This document shows positions 39,538 to 48,161 of a stretch of 64,000 bases of DNA, piece by piece (within the stretch, counting starts at the first letter, position 1; each line of letters opens with the position of its first letter). The notes under the pieces are model-generated. The model made no database searches, was not told the DNA's origin, and saw nothing but the letters and a program-made list of their open reading frames with translations. The DNA is from Lysobacter capsici (GTDB lineage: Bacteria > Pseudomonadota > Gammaproteobacteria > Xanthomonadales > Xanthomonadaceae). A program made the translations under genes and the position numbers. The DNA lies in the NCBI RefSeq assembly GCF_014779555.2, contig NZ_CP094357.1:3844001-3908000 (forward strand). The letters are read 5' to 3'.

Positions 39538-40201
39538 CGCGGTCGCGGCTCGCGCCGCTCCTACAGGGTGGCCATGCAAGTTCGGCCTGAGCTTGAAGCC
39601 GCGCAGTCCATCCAGCGCTGCGAAGCCCGGAACTCGCGAGAACAAAAGCACACCCGAAGGGCGGCGCACATGGATGTGCGCCGTGCGCCACCGAGACAGG
39701 ATGTATCGTGTGGCGCATGCCCGCGGAAGCACCGCACGCGCGGGCATTTGATTCACAAAAAAGCATTTTTCTTTGGTTACCTTTCTTTTGTTGCTTTAGA
39801 CAAAAGAAAGTGACCCGTCGCTTCAGCGGCGGAAGCTTTTGATCTAGCTTCAGCTTTGAAAGCTTCAAGCTTCAAAGCTTCAAGCCAAAGGCAAGATCAA
39901 CAGCTTTCGTCCGCAAGCGGCCGAGTTACTTTCTTTTGTCAAAAGCGACAAAAGAAAGGTAACCAAAGAAAAACGCTTTTCTTTGAATCAAGGGCCCGCA
40001 AGTGCGGAGCTGACGCGGGCATGCGCCACACGGGACATCCATGTCCCGGTGGCGCACGGCGTGCATCCTGCACGCCGCCCTACGGGTGTGCGTTTGCTAA
40101 CGCGAGCAAGTGGCTTCGCAGCGCTGGATGAACTGCGCCGCCTCAAGCCCAAGCAAAAGCGACATGGCCACCCTGTAGGAGCGGCGCAAGCCGCGACCGC
40201 G
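39538..40201. repeat. 0.66-kb long inverted repeat with REP-like ends
   Basis: Two arms of about 330 bases (39538-39865 and 39870-40201) are imperfect reverse complements. Both outer ends are a copy of the CGCGGTCGCGGCT...CTACAG REP-like element followed by GGGTGGCCATG. Shared inner landmarks include TTCTTTGGTTACCTTTCTTT, TCCATCCAGCGCTGCGAAGC-like sequence, and a CACACCCG[AT]AGGGCGGCG segment. Each arm contains several small hairpins. Frames inside the arms (for example 39856-40131 plus) give repetitive peptides found in both arms and are not considered genes. The 1.1-kb stretch between 39437 and 40528 holds nothing else. Confidence 0.9.
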
Positions 40202-40271
40202 CCATCACGGCAACGGCGAAGCGTTCGTCGTAGCTGCATTGCCGCGGTCGCGGCTCGCGCCGCTCCTACAG
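40173..40271. repeat. inverted pair of REP-like palindromic repeats
   Basis: CTGTAGGAGCGGCGCAAGCC at 40173 (the outer end of the inverted repeat) and CGCGGTCGCGGCTCGCGCCG at 40243 face each other with a 41-base spacer, as in other pairs in this window. Confidence 0.8.
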
Positions 40272-40528
40272 GAGCTTCGACGTGACTACGCCGTCAATGC
40301 ATATCTTTCGAACGAGTGCGCATCGCCAGGACTCGTCCCGACTAACTAGGAGGAAGTGTCTGGCAATGCTGAAGACAAGGCGCGCAACGGAATCAAACGC
40401 AGAGACTCGACGACCAAGCTCACCCGAGGGCCTTGAACGAACGGAGAGTGACAACGAATGCGACGGAACCGAATGCGACGGAGCGCAACAGCGACTACAC
40501 CTCGCCACCCGCCACCAAAGCACCACCC

Positions 40529-40891
40529 TCAATCGAAAAAATCGAACACCGACCAATCGATGTCGGGAAACTCCAGCCACGACAGGTCGAAATCGAAGTC
40601 GAACCACCCGCCCTCGCCCAGGCTGACCGCCTGCAGCATCTGCGTCTTCATCGCCACGTAATCGCAGGCCTCGCCGAGCGCCGCGTGCATCGCGTCGAAA
40701 TCCTCATGCGTGTTGAACAACGCATGCGACCAACACTCGACATCGAACGGCACCTGATTGCGACGGTTCGCGGCCTTTACTTCCTCGACGCTGTAGTAAG
40801 GCTTCTTGCCATGGTGGCGCAGCAAATCGTCGCCCACGCGCCGGGCCTGGGCGCGCTTGTCGCGTGGGGAAATGGCACACACTGAAGACAT
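40529..40891 (-). CDS. uncharacterised protein with aromatic-acidic C-terminal tail
   Basis: A 120-residue protein with a very strong ribosome site (AAGGAGG, seven bases before ATG 40891). The N-terminal half is basic and helical (RDKRAQARRVGDDLLRHHG, KKPYYSVEEVKAANRR), the middle contains FNTHEDFDAMHAAL, and the last ~25 residues are almost only Phe, Trp, Asp, Leu and Ile (for example FDFDFDLSWLEF and DIDWSVFDFFD). I do not recognise a named family with certainty. No signal peptide is present. It is the last gene after pilZ on the same strand, 48 bases away. Confidence 0.75.
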   Translation of the reverse strand: MSSVCAISPRDKRAQARRVGDDLLRHHGKKPYYSVEEVKAANRRNQVPFDVECWSHALFNTHEDFDAMHAALGEACDYVAMKTQMLQAVSLGEGGWFDFDFDLSWLEFPDIDWSVFDFFD

Positions 40892-40939
40892 CCCGCCTCC
40901 TTGCGAGCGGATCGACCGCTGCGTTGCTCGACCGCAGTG

Positions 40940-41299
40940 TTACATGGTGTGCGTCGGCCGCTCGGCCGACAAGGTGCCAGCCAGCAAGGCCTCGATCTTG
41001 CCCTTGACCGCGTCGCCCTCGGCGGTCTCGGCGAACTGCACGCCGATGCCGGCCGCGCGGTGCCCCTGCGCGCCGGTCGGGGTGACCCAGACGACCTTGC
41101 CGGCCACCGGCATGCGCTCGCTGGATTCGGGCAGGGTCAGCAGCAGGAACACTTCGTCGCCGAGGAAATAGCGCTTGGGCGTGGCGACGAAGATGCCGCC
41201 GTATTTCAGGAACGGCATGTAGGCGCTGTACAGCGCCGCCTTGTCCTTGATCGTCAACGACAAGATGCCCTGCCGCGCTGCGCCCGCTGTTGCGTTCAT
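40940..41299 (-). CDS. pilZ: PilZ-domain protein (type IV pilus-associated)
   Basis: A 119-residue protein matching the original PilZ of Pseudomonas and Xanthomonas: GILSLTIKDKAALYSAYMPF, then GGIFVATPKRYFLGDEVFLLLTLPE and VVWVTPTGAQGHRAAGIGVQF (landmarks). Canonical PilZ of this type sits next to holB, is needed for type IV pilus biogenesis and does not itself bind c-di-GMP because the RxxxR motif is missing; that motif is also absent here. The start at ATG 41299 overlaps the end of holB by four bases. Confidence 0.93.
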   Translation of the reverse strand: MNATAGAARQGILSLTIKDKAALYSAYMPFLKYGGIFVATPKRYFLGDEVFLLLTLPESSERMPVAGKVVWVTPTGAQGHRAAGIGVQFAETAEGDAVKGKIEALLAGTLSAERPTHTM

Positions 41300-42273
41300 G
41301 CCCTGCTTCCTCCTGCGGCGCGGCGCGCTTCGTCGGCGCGCCAGGCCATCAACAATTCGACGACGGCCAGATCGGCGCGGACCGTGGTCCGCAGTAAATC
41401 GCGGGTGCGGTTGGCGCGATCGAACCAAGTCGCAAGACTGCGCGCGCGGGCCGGGTCGGTCAAGCCGGACGCGGCCTGCGCGAGCGCGATGTCCGACGCG
41501 TGTCGCAGACGCAGCGATGCGTGTTCGTCGCCGACCCAGCGTTGCGCGACTTCCGGCGCGGAAGTCTCGCCGCGCGCGAGCTTGCTCAGGTCGGCGGCGA
41601 CTTCGCGGCGCAGCTTGAGCCCGTCGCCGGTCAGCCATTCGTGGGCCAGGCCCGGATGCCCGCGCGCGGCGTCGAACGCCTCGCGCGCGCTGGCCTCGCT
41701 ATGGCCCTGGGCCTTGAGCCAGGCCAGCGATTCGTCCGGCTGCGGCAGGCGGAATTCCAGGCGCTGGCAGCGGCTGCGGATGGTCGCCGGCAACCGCGCC
41801 GGGTACGAGCTGACCAGCCACAGATAACGCCCCTGCACCGGCTCTTCCAGGGTCTTGAGCAAGGCGTTGCAGGCAGCGTTGTTGATCGCGTCGGCCGGGT
41901 CGATGATCGCGATCTGCGCGCCGCCGTACTGCGGCGTCAGCGCCAGGCGTTCGGACAGGCTGCGGATCTGGTCGATCACGATTTCGGTGCGCAGCTTGGT
42001 GCCTTCCTTGTTCGGCACGAAGCTCACCAACTGGTAATCCGGATGGGTGCCGGCGGCGAGCAGCAGGCAGCTGCGGCAACGGCCGCAGGGTTCGCCGGCG
42101 GCGTCGCGGTCGCGGCACAGCAGGCCGTGCGCGAGGCGCTCGGCGACCGCGCGCTTGCCCAACTGCGCCGGGCCGCAGAACAACAGGCCGTGGCCCAGAC
42201 GGCCGGCGTCGATCGAGGCCTTGGCTTGGTCGTAGATGCGCCGCTGCCACGGCGCGAACACGGCGGCGCTCAT
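41296..42273 (-). CDS. holB: DNA polymerase III delta-prime subunit
   Basis: A 325-residue clamp-loader subunit. The P-loop-like segment LFCGPAQLGKRAVAERLA, the four-cysteine zinc site (CRDRDAAGEPCGRCRSC), the DPADAINNAACNALLKTLEEP sensor region and the SSYPARLPATIRSRCQ (SRC motif) are all present. It helps open and load the beta clamp. It overlaps tmk by four bases upstream and pilZ by four bases downstream, the usual order. Confidence 0.95.
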   Translation of the reverse strand: MSAAVFAPWQRRIYDQAKASIDAGRLGHGLLFCGPAQLGKRAVAERLAHGLLCRDRDAAGEPCGRCRSCLLLAAGTHPDYQLVSFVPNKEGTKLRTEIVIDQIRSLSERLALTPQYGGAQIAIIDPADAINNAACNALLKTLEEPVQGRYLWLVSSYPARLPATIRSRCQRLEFRLPQPDESLAWLKAQGHSEASAREAFDAARGHPGLAHEWLTGDGLKLRREVAADLSKLARGETSAPEVAQRWVGDEHASLRLRHASDIALAQAASGLTDPARARSLATWFDRANRTRDLLRTTVRADLAVVELLMAWRADEARRAAGGSRA

Positions 42274-42926
42274 CGCGCGACCTCGGCTGATGAAGTCGCG
42301 GCGATCAGCGCGTGCAGACGCGCGACCGCCTGCGCGGCGACGGTGTCGGCCGGTTGGCTGGCATCGATCAGTTCGAACCGTTCCGGCTCGGCGGCGGCGC
42401 GGTCGCGATAGCCCTGGCGCACGCGCTCGAAGAAATCGTTGCGTTCGCTTTCGATCCGGTCGGCGGCGCCGCGGCCGCGCATGCGCTGCAGGCCGATCTC
42501 GACCGGCACGTCTAGCAACAAAGTCAGCGCCGGACGGATGCCGACCACGCGCCGTTCGAGTTCGCCGATGAACTGCGCATCCAGGCCGCGACCGGCGCCT
42601 TGGTAGGCATAACTGGCATCGGTGAAACGATCGCTGACCACCCACTCGCCGCGCTCGAGCGCCGGCAGGATCGTCGCGCGCACGTGCTGGGCGCGCGCGG
42701 CGAAGGCCAGCAGCAATTCGGCTTCGGGCGAGGCCGGCTCGTGGTGGGTATCGAGCATCAGGCCGCGAATCTGTTCGGCCAGCGGCGTGCCGCCGGGTTC
42801 GCGCGTGTACACGGCCTGGATGCCGGCGCGTTCGAACGCCGCGCGCAGGGCGCTGAGCACGGTCGACTTGCCCGCGCCTTCGCCGCCCTCCAGGGTGACG
42901 AAGCGCGCGTGGGTCCGCAGCGTCAT
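42270..42926 (-). CDS. tmk: thymidylate kinase
   Basis: A 218-residue kinase with P-loop LEGGEGAGKST, YTREPGGTPLAEQIR, the DRF motif (VVSDRFTDASYAYQG) and a basic lid segment (RGRGAADRIE). It phosphorylates dTMP to dTDP. ATGA overlaps tie it to mltG upstream and holB downstream. Confidence 0.96.
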   Translation of the reverse strand: MTLRTHARFVTLEGGEGAGKSTVLSALRAAFERAGIQAVYTREPGGTPLAEQIRGLMLDTHHEPASPEAELLLAFAARAQHVRATILPALERGEWVVSDRFTDASYAYQGAGRGLDAQFIGELERRVVGIRPALTLLLDVPVEIGLQRMRGRGAADRIESERNDFFERVRQGYRDRAAAEPERFELIDASQPADTVAAQAVARLHALIAATSSAEVAR

Positions 42927-44071
42927 CGGGTCGCCCCGGACGATGCCGGCGCGGGCGCCTGCGCATCGGTGGCTTCGGCCGCTTCCTCCAGCACCGCCTT
43001 ACCCTCTTCGGGTTGGCCGCGGGTCTGGTTCTGGCGATAGCGCTGCAGGTAGATGCGCACATTGGCCTGATGCTGGGCGTAGGTCGCGGCGAACAGGCTG
43101 CGGCCGCTGCCGTCGCCGGAGGCGACGAAGAACAGCGCGTCGCCCGGGGCCGGGTTGGCGGTGGCCTTGAGCGCGGCCAGGCCCGGCATCGCGATCGGCG
43201 TGGGCGGCAGGCCGACGCGGGTGTAGGTGTTGTAAGGCGTATCGGTCTGCAGGTCGCGCTTGCGGATGTTGCCGTCGTAGGCCGCGCCGATGCCGTAGAT
43301 CACGGTCGGGTCGGTTTCCAGCTTCATGCCGAGCTTGAGCCGGCGTTCGAACAGCCCGGCGATCTGCGCGCGCTCTTCGGGGATGCCGGTTTCCTTCTCC
43401 ACGATCGAAGCCATGATCAGCAGTTCGGCCGGGCTCTTGAGCACGCTGTTGGGGTCGCGCGCGGCCCAGGCCGCGGCGACCGCCTTGTCCATCGCGGCGT
43501 AGGCGCGCTTGAGCACGTCCAGGTCGCTGTCGCCGCCGGTGTATTGGTAGGTCTCCGGCAGGAAGCGGCCTTCCGGGTGCTGACCGGGATGGCCGAGCGC
43601 CTTCATCAGCGCGCTGTCGTCGAGCTGCCCGATCTGCTGCTTGAGCGGGGTGGCGCGGGCCAGGGCCGCGCGCAGGTCGCGCATGTTCCAGCCGTCGACG
43701 ATGGTGAAGCGGTAGCTGATGATCTTGCCGTCGCGCATCGCGATCAGCAGCGCGCGCGGGCTGGTGCCCGGTTCCAGCGCGTATTCGCCGACCTGCAGCC
43801 GCCCGGCCGCGCCGAGTTGCTTGGCCAGCACGCGCCATTGCATCGGCTCGCCGACCTCGACCCCGGCCGCGCGCAGCTTGCGCACCACCGTCGGCAGCGA
43901 GTCGCCGCGCTCGACCAGCAGGGTTTCGCCCTTCTCCAGCCCGCTCATCGGGGTGGCGGCGAAGGCGTCGTAACGCTGCCACAGCCACGCGCCCGCGGCG
44001 GCCAGGGCCGCCAGCAGCACCACGATCACGATCAGGCAACCGCAGCCGCGCTTGCGTTTCTTTTCTGCCAC
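42923..44071 (-). CDS. mltG: endolytic peptidoglycan transglycosylase MltG
   Basis: A 382-residue YceG-like protein: a basic N-terminus with one membrane helix (CLIVIVVLLAALAAAGAWLW), a LysM-like segment (GDSLPTVVRKLRAAGV) and the catalytic domain with the Glu in ASIVEKETGIPEER and YNTYTRVGLPPTPIAMPG. It cleaves nascent glycan strands in the inner membrane. The start is GTG 44071, with GGAGGTTTC directly ahead, rather than the longer frame. The C-terminus carries an extra Ala/Glu/Pro tail. Confidence 0.94.
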   Translation of the reverse strand: MAEKKRKRGCGCLIVIVVLLAALAAAGAWLWQRYDAFAATPMSGLEKGETLLVERGDSLPTVVRKLRAAGVEVGEPMQWRVLAKQLGAAGRLQVGEYALEPGTSPRALLIAMRDGKIISYRFTIVDGWNMRDLRAALARATPLKQQIGQLDDSALMKALGHPGQHPEGRFLPETYQYTGGDSDLDVLKRAYAAMDKAVAAAWAARDPNSVLKSPAELLIMASIVEKETGIPEERAQIAGLFERRLKLGMKLETDPTVIYGIGAAYDGNIRKRDLQTDTPYNTYTRVGLPPTPIAMPGLAALKATANPAPGDALFFVASGDGSGRSLFAATYAQHQANVRIYLQRYRQNQTRGQPEEGKAVLEEAAEATDAQAPAPASSGATR

Positions 44072-44136
44072 GAAACCTCCGTCATTCGAGTCGACCCGCC
44101 GCGCGCCGCCGCGACCGGCCGGCCGCGAGTGCGGCG

Positions 44137-44955
44137 CTAGTCGTCGAGCCCAGCGAAGGCGGGATGGCTTGAGCCGAGCCGGCGCCGCAACCCGGTCAGA
44201 CCCGGATGCGGCGCCCATTGCCGCTCGCCGAGCCGCGCCACCGGCAGGATACCGCGCACGGCGTTACACAGGAAAATCGCGTCGGCCCGCGCGAGGTCGG
44301 CGGCGTTCAGCGGCCGCACCTGGATATCGGCCAGATCGATCAGGGCTTGGCGGCATACGCCGGCGACGCCGCAGCGGTCCACCGGCGGGGTCAGCCAGGC
44401 CCCGGCGCGCAGCATGAACACATTGGCCGCGGTCGCGCCGACCAGTTCGCCGTCGGTGTTCAGCAACAGCCCTTCATGCACATCGGGATCGTCCCATTCG
44501 GCGCGCGCCAGCACCTGTTCCAGGCGATTGCAGTGCTTCATCCCGGCCAGCGCCGGCTGCAGCGACACGCGCAGGTCGCACCAGCGCAGGGTCAGGCCTT
44601 CGCGCGGCGCGGGCGGCGGCAGCGGATGGCGCGAAATCGTCCACGACGCAATCGCCTGCGCCGGCGGCGCGTAGCCGCGGCCGCCTTCGCCGCGGCTGAG
44701 GATCAGCTTGAGTACCGCGTCCTCGCCGGCCAGCAGGGCCTGCGCTTCGGCGCGGACCTGGTCTTCCTCGGGCAGGATCAGGCCCAGCCGCGGCGCGCTG
44801 TGGCGCAGCCGCGCCCAGTGGCGATCCCACCACGGCAGCTCGCCGCGGTGCGCGCGCATGGTTTCGAACACGCCGTCGCCGTAGGCGTAGGCGCGGTCGG
44901 CGGGCGACAGCGCGTCGATGCGGTCGGCGCCGCGGAACAGGCGGAATTCAGTCAT
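44137..44955 (-). CDS. pabC: 4-amino-4-deoxychorismate lyase
   Basis: A 272-residue fold-type IV PLP enzyme: YAYGDGVFETMRAHRG, the PLP lysine in AGMKHCNRLEQVLAR, NTDGELVGATAANVFML, and NAVRGILPV. It converts aminodeoxychorismate to p-aminobenzoate and pyruvate in folate synthesis. Position between fabF and mltG is the classical one. The start at ATG 44955 is chosen over a longer frame. Confidence 0.93.
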   Translation of the reverse strand: MTEFRLFRGADRIDALSPADRAYAYGDGVFETMRAHRGELPWWDRHWARLRHSAPRLGLILPEEDQVRAEAQALLAGEDAVLKLILSRGEGGRGYAPPAQAIASWTISRHPLPPPAPREGLTLRWCDLRVSLQPALAGMKHCNRLEQVLARAEWDDPDVHEGLLLNTDGELVGATAANVFMLRAGAWLTPPVDRCGVAGVCRQALIDLADIQVRPLNAADLARADAIFLCNAVRGILPVARLGERQWAPHPGLTGLRRRLGSSHPAFAGLDD

Positions 44956-45097
44956 GGCGCGGGGATGCGGTCGGCATGGCGGCATCGTACGCGTTGGGGC
45001 TGGGGTTGTCGGAGCGGCGGCCGTGGGAATTTGGTTCTGCCACAAGCCGCGATTGGGGATTCGCGGACATGGCGGTGTTTCGACGTGGGTGTGGATT

Positions 45098-45126
45098 CGC
45101 GGTCGCGGCTTGTGCCGCTCCTACAG
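45098..45126 (+). repeat. REP-like palindromic repeat
   Basis: One copy, CGCGGTCGCGGCTTGTGCCG then CTCCTACAG, in the 255-bp gap between fabF and pabC, close to a second hairpin at 45155. Confidence 0.75.
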
Positions 45127-45154
45127 GTGGGCATCGTGGCATCGCAGACATGCG

Positions 45155-45184
45155 AAGGCCCGCGAAGTTGGACTTCGCGGGCCT
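45155..45184 (-). terminator. hairpin after fabF
   Basis: A perfect GC-rich stem (AGGCCCGCGAAG, five-base loop, CTTCGCGGGCCT) lies about 25 bases after the fabF stop. No T-run follows on the minus strand, so it may be a processing or attenuating stem rather than a full terminator. Confidence 0.55.
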
Positions 45185-45210
45185 CGCAACGACGCGGATG
45201 TTCGGGCGGA

Positions 45211-46464
45211 TTACAGCCGCTTGAACACCAGCGTGCCGTTGGTGCCGCCGAAACCGAAGCCGTTCGACATCGCCACGTCGATCTTGACCTGACGCGCGGT
45301 GTTGGGCACGTAGTCCAGATCGCACCCCTCGCCCGGCTCGTCCAGGTTGATGGTCGGCGGGATGATGTCGTGATGCAGCGCGAGCACCGAGAAGATCGCC
45401 TCGGCGCCGCCGGCCGCGCCGAGCAGGTGCCCGGTCATCGACTTGGTCGAGCTCACCATCATCTTGTAGGCGTGATCGCCGAACGCGCGCTTCATCGCCA
45501 GGGTCTCGGCCAGATCGCCGAGCGGGGTGGAGGTGCCGTGCGCGTTGAGGTAATCCACGTCTTCCGGGTTGAGGCCGGCGTCCTTGAGCGCGGACACCAT
45601 GCAGCGCGCCGGGCCTTCGCCGTTCTCGCTCGGCGCGGTCATGTGGAACGCGTCGGAGCTGGCGCCGAAACCGGCCAGTTCGCAGTAGATGCGCGCGCCG
45701 CGCGCCTTGGCGCGTTCGTACTCTTCCAGCACCAGGATGCCGGCGCCGTCGCCGAGCACGAAGCCGTCGCGTTCCTTGTCCCACGGCCGCGAGGCGTGGA
45801 TCGGATCGTCGTTGCGGGTGGACATGGCCTTCATCGAGCAGAAGCCGCCGACCGAGGTCGGCGAGGAGCCGCGCTCGGCGCCGCCGGCCACCATCACGTC
45901 GGCATCGCCGTACTGGATCATGCGCATCGCCATGCCGATGGAATGGTTGGAGGTGGCGCAGGCCGAGACGGCGGAGAAATTCGGGCCCTTGATGCCGGTC
46001 AGCAACGAGACCTGGCCGGGCAGCATGTTGATGATCGTGCTGGGCACGTAGAACGGCGAGATCTTGCGCGGGCCGCCCTCGTGGTACTTGATGGTCTGCT
46101 CTTCGATGCCGAGCAGGCCGCCGATGCCCGAACCGATCAGCGCGCCGATGCGCTCGGCGTTGGAATCGTCGACGGTGATGCCGGCGTCCTGCAGCGCCAT
46201 CAGCGATGCGGCCACGCCGTAGTGGATGAACTCTTCCATCTTCTTGGCGTCTTTCGAGCTCACCCCGTAATTGGTGATGTCGAAATTGCGCACTTCACCG
46301 GCGATGCGGGTGGTGAACAAGGCCGGATCGAAATGGGTGATCGGACCGATGCCGGAGCGACCATTGACGATGCCGTCCCAGCTGCTGACAACGTCGTTGC
46401 CGAGCGGGGAAACGAGACCGAGGCCGGTGACGACCACGCGGCGGTTGAAGGTACGGTTGGACAT
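45211..46464 (-). CDS. fabF: 3-oxoacyl-ACP synthase II
   Basis: A 417-residue KAS II with the Cys-His-His triad: SAVSACATSNHSIG, LNAHGTSTPLGD and STKSMTGHLLGAAGG, plus the glycine-rich C-terminal NGFGFGGTNGTLVF. It elongates acyl-ACP. The start at ATG 46464 (MSNRTFNRRVVVTG) matches the family. A hairpin lies between acpP and this gene. Confidence 0.97.
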   Translation of the reverse strand: MSNRTFNRRVVVTGLGLVSPLGNDVVSSWDGIVNGRSGIGPITHFDPALFTTRIAGEVRNFDITNYGVSSKDAKKMEEFIHYGVAASLMALQDAGITVDDSNAERIGALIGSGIGGLLGIEEQTIKYHEGGPRKISPFYVPSTIINMLPGQVSLLTGIKGPNFSAVSACATSNHSIGMAMRMIQYGDADVMVAGGAERGSSPTSVGGFCSMKAMSTRNDDPIHASRPWDKERDGFVLGDGAGILVLEEYERAKARGARIYCELAGFGASSDAFHMTAPSENGEGPARCMVSALKDAGLNPEDVDYLNAHGTSTPLGDLAETLAMKRAFGDHAYKMMVSSTKSMTGHLLGAAGGAEAIFSVLALHHDIIPPTINLDEPGEGCDLDYVPNTARQVKIDVAMSNGFGFGGTNGTLVFKRL

Positions 46465-46530
46465 GCAACGCTGCCTCTGTTGATTCCGTCTGCGGACGCT
46501 ACGCCGGCGTATTGACCGGCCGGAAAAGCA

Positions 46531-46551
46531 CGGGGCCGCAATGCGGCCCCG
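46531..46551 (-). terminator. hairpin between acpP and fabF
   Basis: A stem CGGGGCCGCA-ATGCGGCCCCG is followed on the minus strand by TGCTTTTCC. It could end part of the abundant acpP transcripts before fabF, giving more acpP message; inferred. Confidence 0.5.
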
Positions 46552-46623
46552 AGTTGTCACTTGATAATGCGTGCTGCGCGCTTGCCGCAGGCGTCGTAAC
46601 GCATGCGGCCAGCGCCAGGCGCG

Positions 46624-46863
46624 TTACGACTTGACGTGCGCCTTGACGTAGTCGATCGCCTGCTGCACCGAGGTGATCTTCTCGGCTTCTTCATCCGGAA
46701 TCTCGCACTCGAACTCTTCTTCGAGCGCCATCACCAGCTCGACGGTGTCGAGCGAATCCGCGCCGAGATCGTCGACGAACGAAGCGTTGTTGGTGACTTC
46801 ATCTTCCTTGACGCCGAGCTGTTCGACCACGATTTTCTTGACGCGTTCTTCGATGCTGCTCAT
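46624..46863 (-). CDS. acpP: acyl carrier protein
   Basis: A 79-residue acidic ACP with the phosphopantetheine site [18 protein letters not shown] (Ser near residue 37). GGGAGGAG stands ahead of the ATG, a very strong ribosome site. Located between fabG and fabF as in E. coli. Confidence 0.98.
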   Translation of the reverse strand: MSSIEERVKKIVVEQLGVKEDEVTNNASFVDDLGADSLDTVELVMALEEEFECEIPDEEAEKITSVQQAIDYVKAHVKS

Positions 46864-46992
46864 GGATGCTGCTCCTCCCGTGAGGGGTTTTCGATGGAAT
46901 AGTCTAATGGAATCGAGCGGTTTCGCGAGACCGGCTCCCGGTTTCGACGAAACCCCTTTGGGTTCAATCGCTTACTAGCCTACGCCAAGGGC

Positions 46993-47739
46993 TTACGGCA
47001 TGTACATGCCACCGTTGACGTGGAGGGTTTCGCCGGTGATGTAGGCCGCCCCTGGGCTGGCCAGGAACGCCACGGCGCGGGCGATGTCGGCCGGTTCGCC
47101 GAAGCGACCCAGCGCGATCTGTTCGAACATGGCCTTCTTCGCGTCCTGCGGCAGGTCGCGGGTCATGTCGGTGTCGATGAAGCCGGGCGCGACCACGTTC
47201 ACGGTCACCCCGCGGCTGCCGATCTCGCGCGCCATCGATTTGCTGAAGGCGATCACGCCGGCCTTGGCCGCGGCGTAGTTGGCCTGACCGGCGTTGCCGG
47301 TCACGCCCACGACCGAGGCGATATTGATGATGCGGCCACGGCGCGCCTTCATCATCGCGCGCATCACCGCCTTGCTGGTGCGGTAGACGCTGCTCAGGTT
47401 GGTGTCGAGGATGGCCTGCCAGTCCTCGTCCTTCATCCGCATCAGCAGGTTGTCGCGGGTGATGCCGGCGTTGTTGACCAGGATCGAGATCGCGCCGATG
47501 TCCTTGCTCACGCCGTCGATCAGCGCCTCGATCGAGGCGGCGCTGGCGACATCGACCACCCGGCCGTGGCCGCCGTGAGCGGCCAGGCGCTCGCCGATCG
47601 CCTGCGCGCCGGCTTCGCTGGTCGCGGTGCCGACGACGGTCGCGCCCTGCGCGGCCAGTTCGTCGGCGATGGCGGCGCCGATGCCGCGGCTGGCGCCGGT
47701 GACCAAGGCGATTTCACCCGAAAGCGGGGCAGTGCTCAT
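46993..47739 (-). CDS. fabG: 3-oxoacyl-ACP reductase
   Basis: A 248-residue SDR with TGASRGIG cofactor motif, NNAG, Ser in NIASVVG and the YAAAK catalytic pair (QANYAAAKAG), ending HVNGGMYMP as in FabG. NADPH-dependent reduction of 3-oxoacyl-ACP. GGAG precedes ATG 47739. It is separated from fabD by an oppositely oriented SDR gene. Confidence 0.97.
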   Translation of the reverse strand: MSTAPLSGEIALVTGASRGIGAAIADELAAQGATVVGTATSEAGAQAIGERLAAHGGHGRVVDVASAASIEALIDGVSKDIGAISILVNNAGITRDNLLMRMKDEDWQAILDTNLSSVYRTSKAVMRAMMKARRGRIINIASVVGVTGNAGQANYAAAKAGVIAFSKSMAREIGSRGVTVNVVAPGFIDTDMTRDLPQDAKKAMFEQIALGRFGEPADIARAVAFLASPGAAYITGETLHVNGGMYMP

Positions 47740-48161
47740 GCATTCACTCCGTTCAAAACACGTGTCCGGTGCGGGCTGGGCCGGCGCGCGTTCGCGCGCA
47801 AGGGCCAAGCCCGATCGTATCGGGTCGCGGTCGCGGCGGCATCGCCGGGACTGTCGCCGCATGGGCGCCGGACCGGAAATGTTGCGACCGCAGCAAAGCG
47901 TACAGGCTGCGGGTGGCGATGAGTAGCGCGCGAACCGGCGCCGGCGCCGCCCTGGCGGCCCGCATCACGGATTGAACCGGACCGCGCGCGCATCCGCGCC
48001 AAGCGCCTGGCGCGCGCGTCGGCCGACGTGACGCAGACCGCGTTCAGCCGCGCCATGCGGGCGCAATACTCGCCGCTCATCATGGCCGCTGCCGCGTCGT
48101 TGCCGGCACGCCCGCACACCCCACCCTTCCCCGCTTCGCCCACTCTTATCAGGCGCGATCC
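47740..48161. other. intergenic region between divergent fabG and SDR genes
   Basis: About 420 bases that must hold promoters for both divergent genes. Small frames on both strands have no ribosome site. No repeat copy, hairpin terminator or operator was identified by eye. Confidence 0.45.

Noticed and set aside
39350-40131. Frames inside the inverted repeat giving VTFFC-x-K-type peptides on both arms
   Set aside because: The same peptide is encoded by both arms because they are copies of one repeat; no ribosome site or domain, so it is a repeat by-product.
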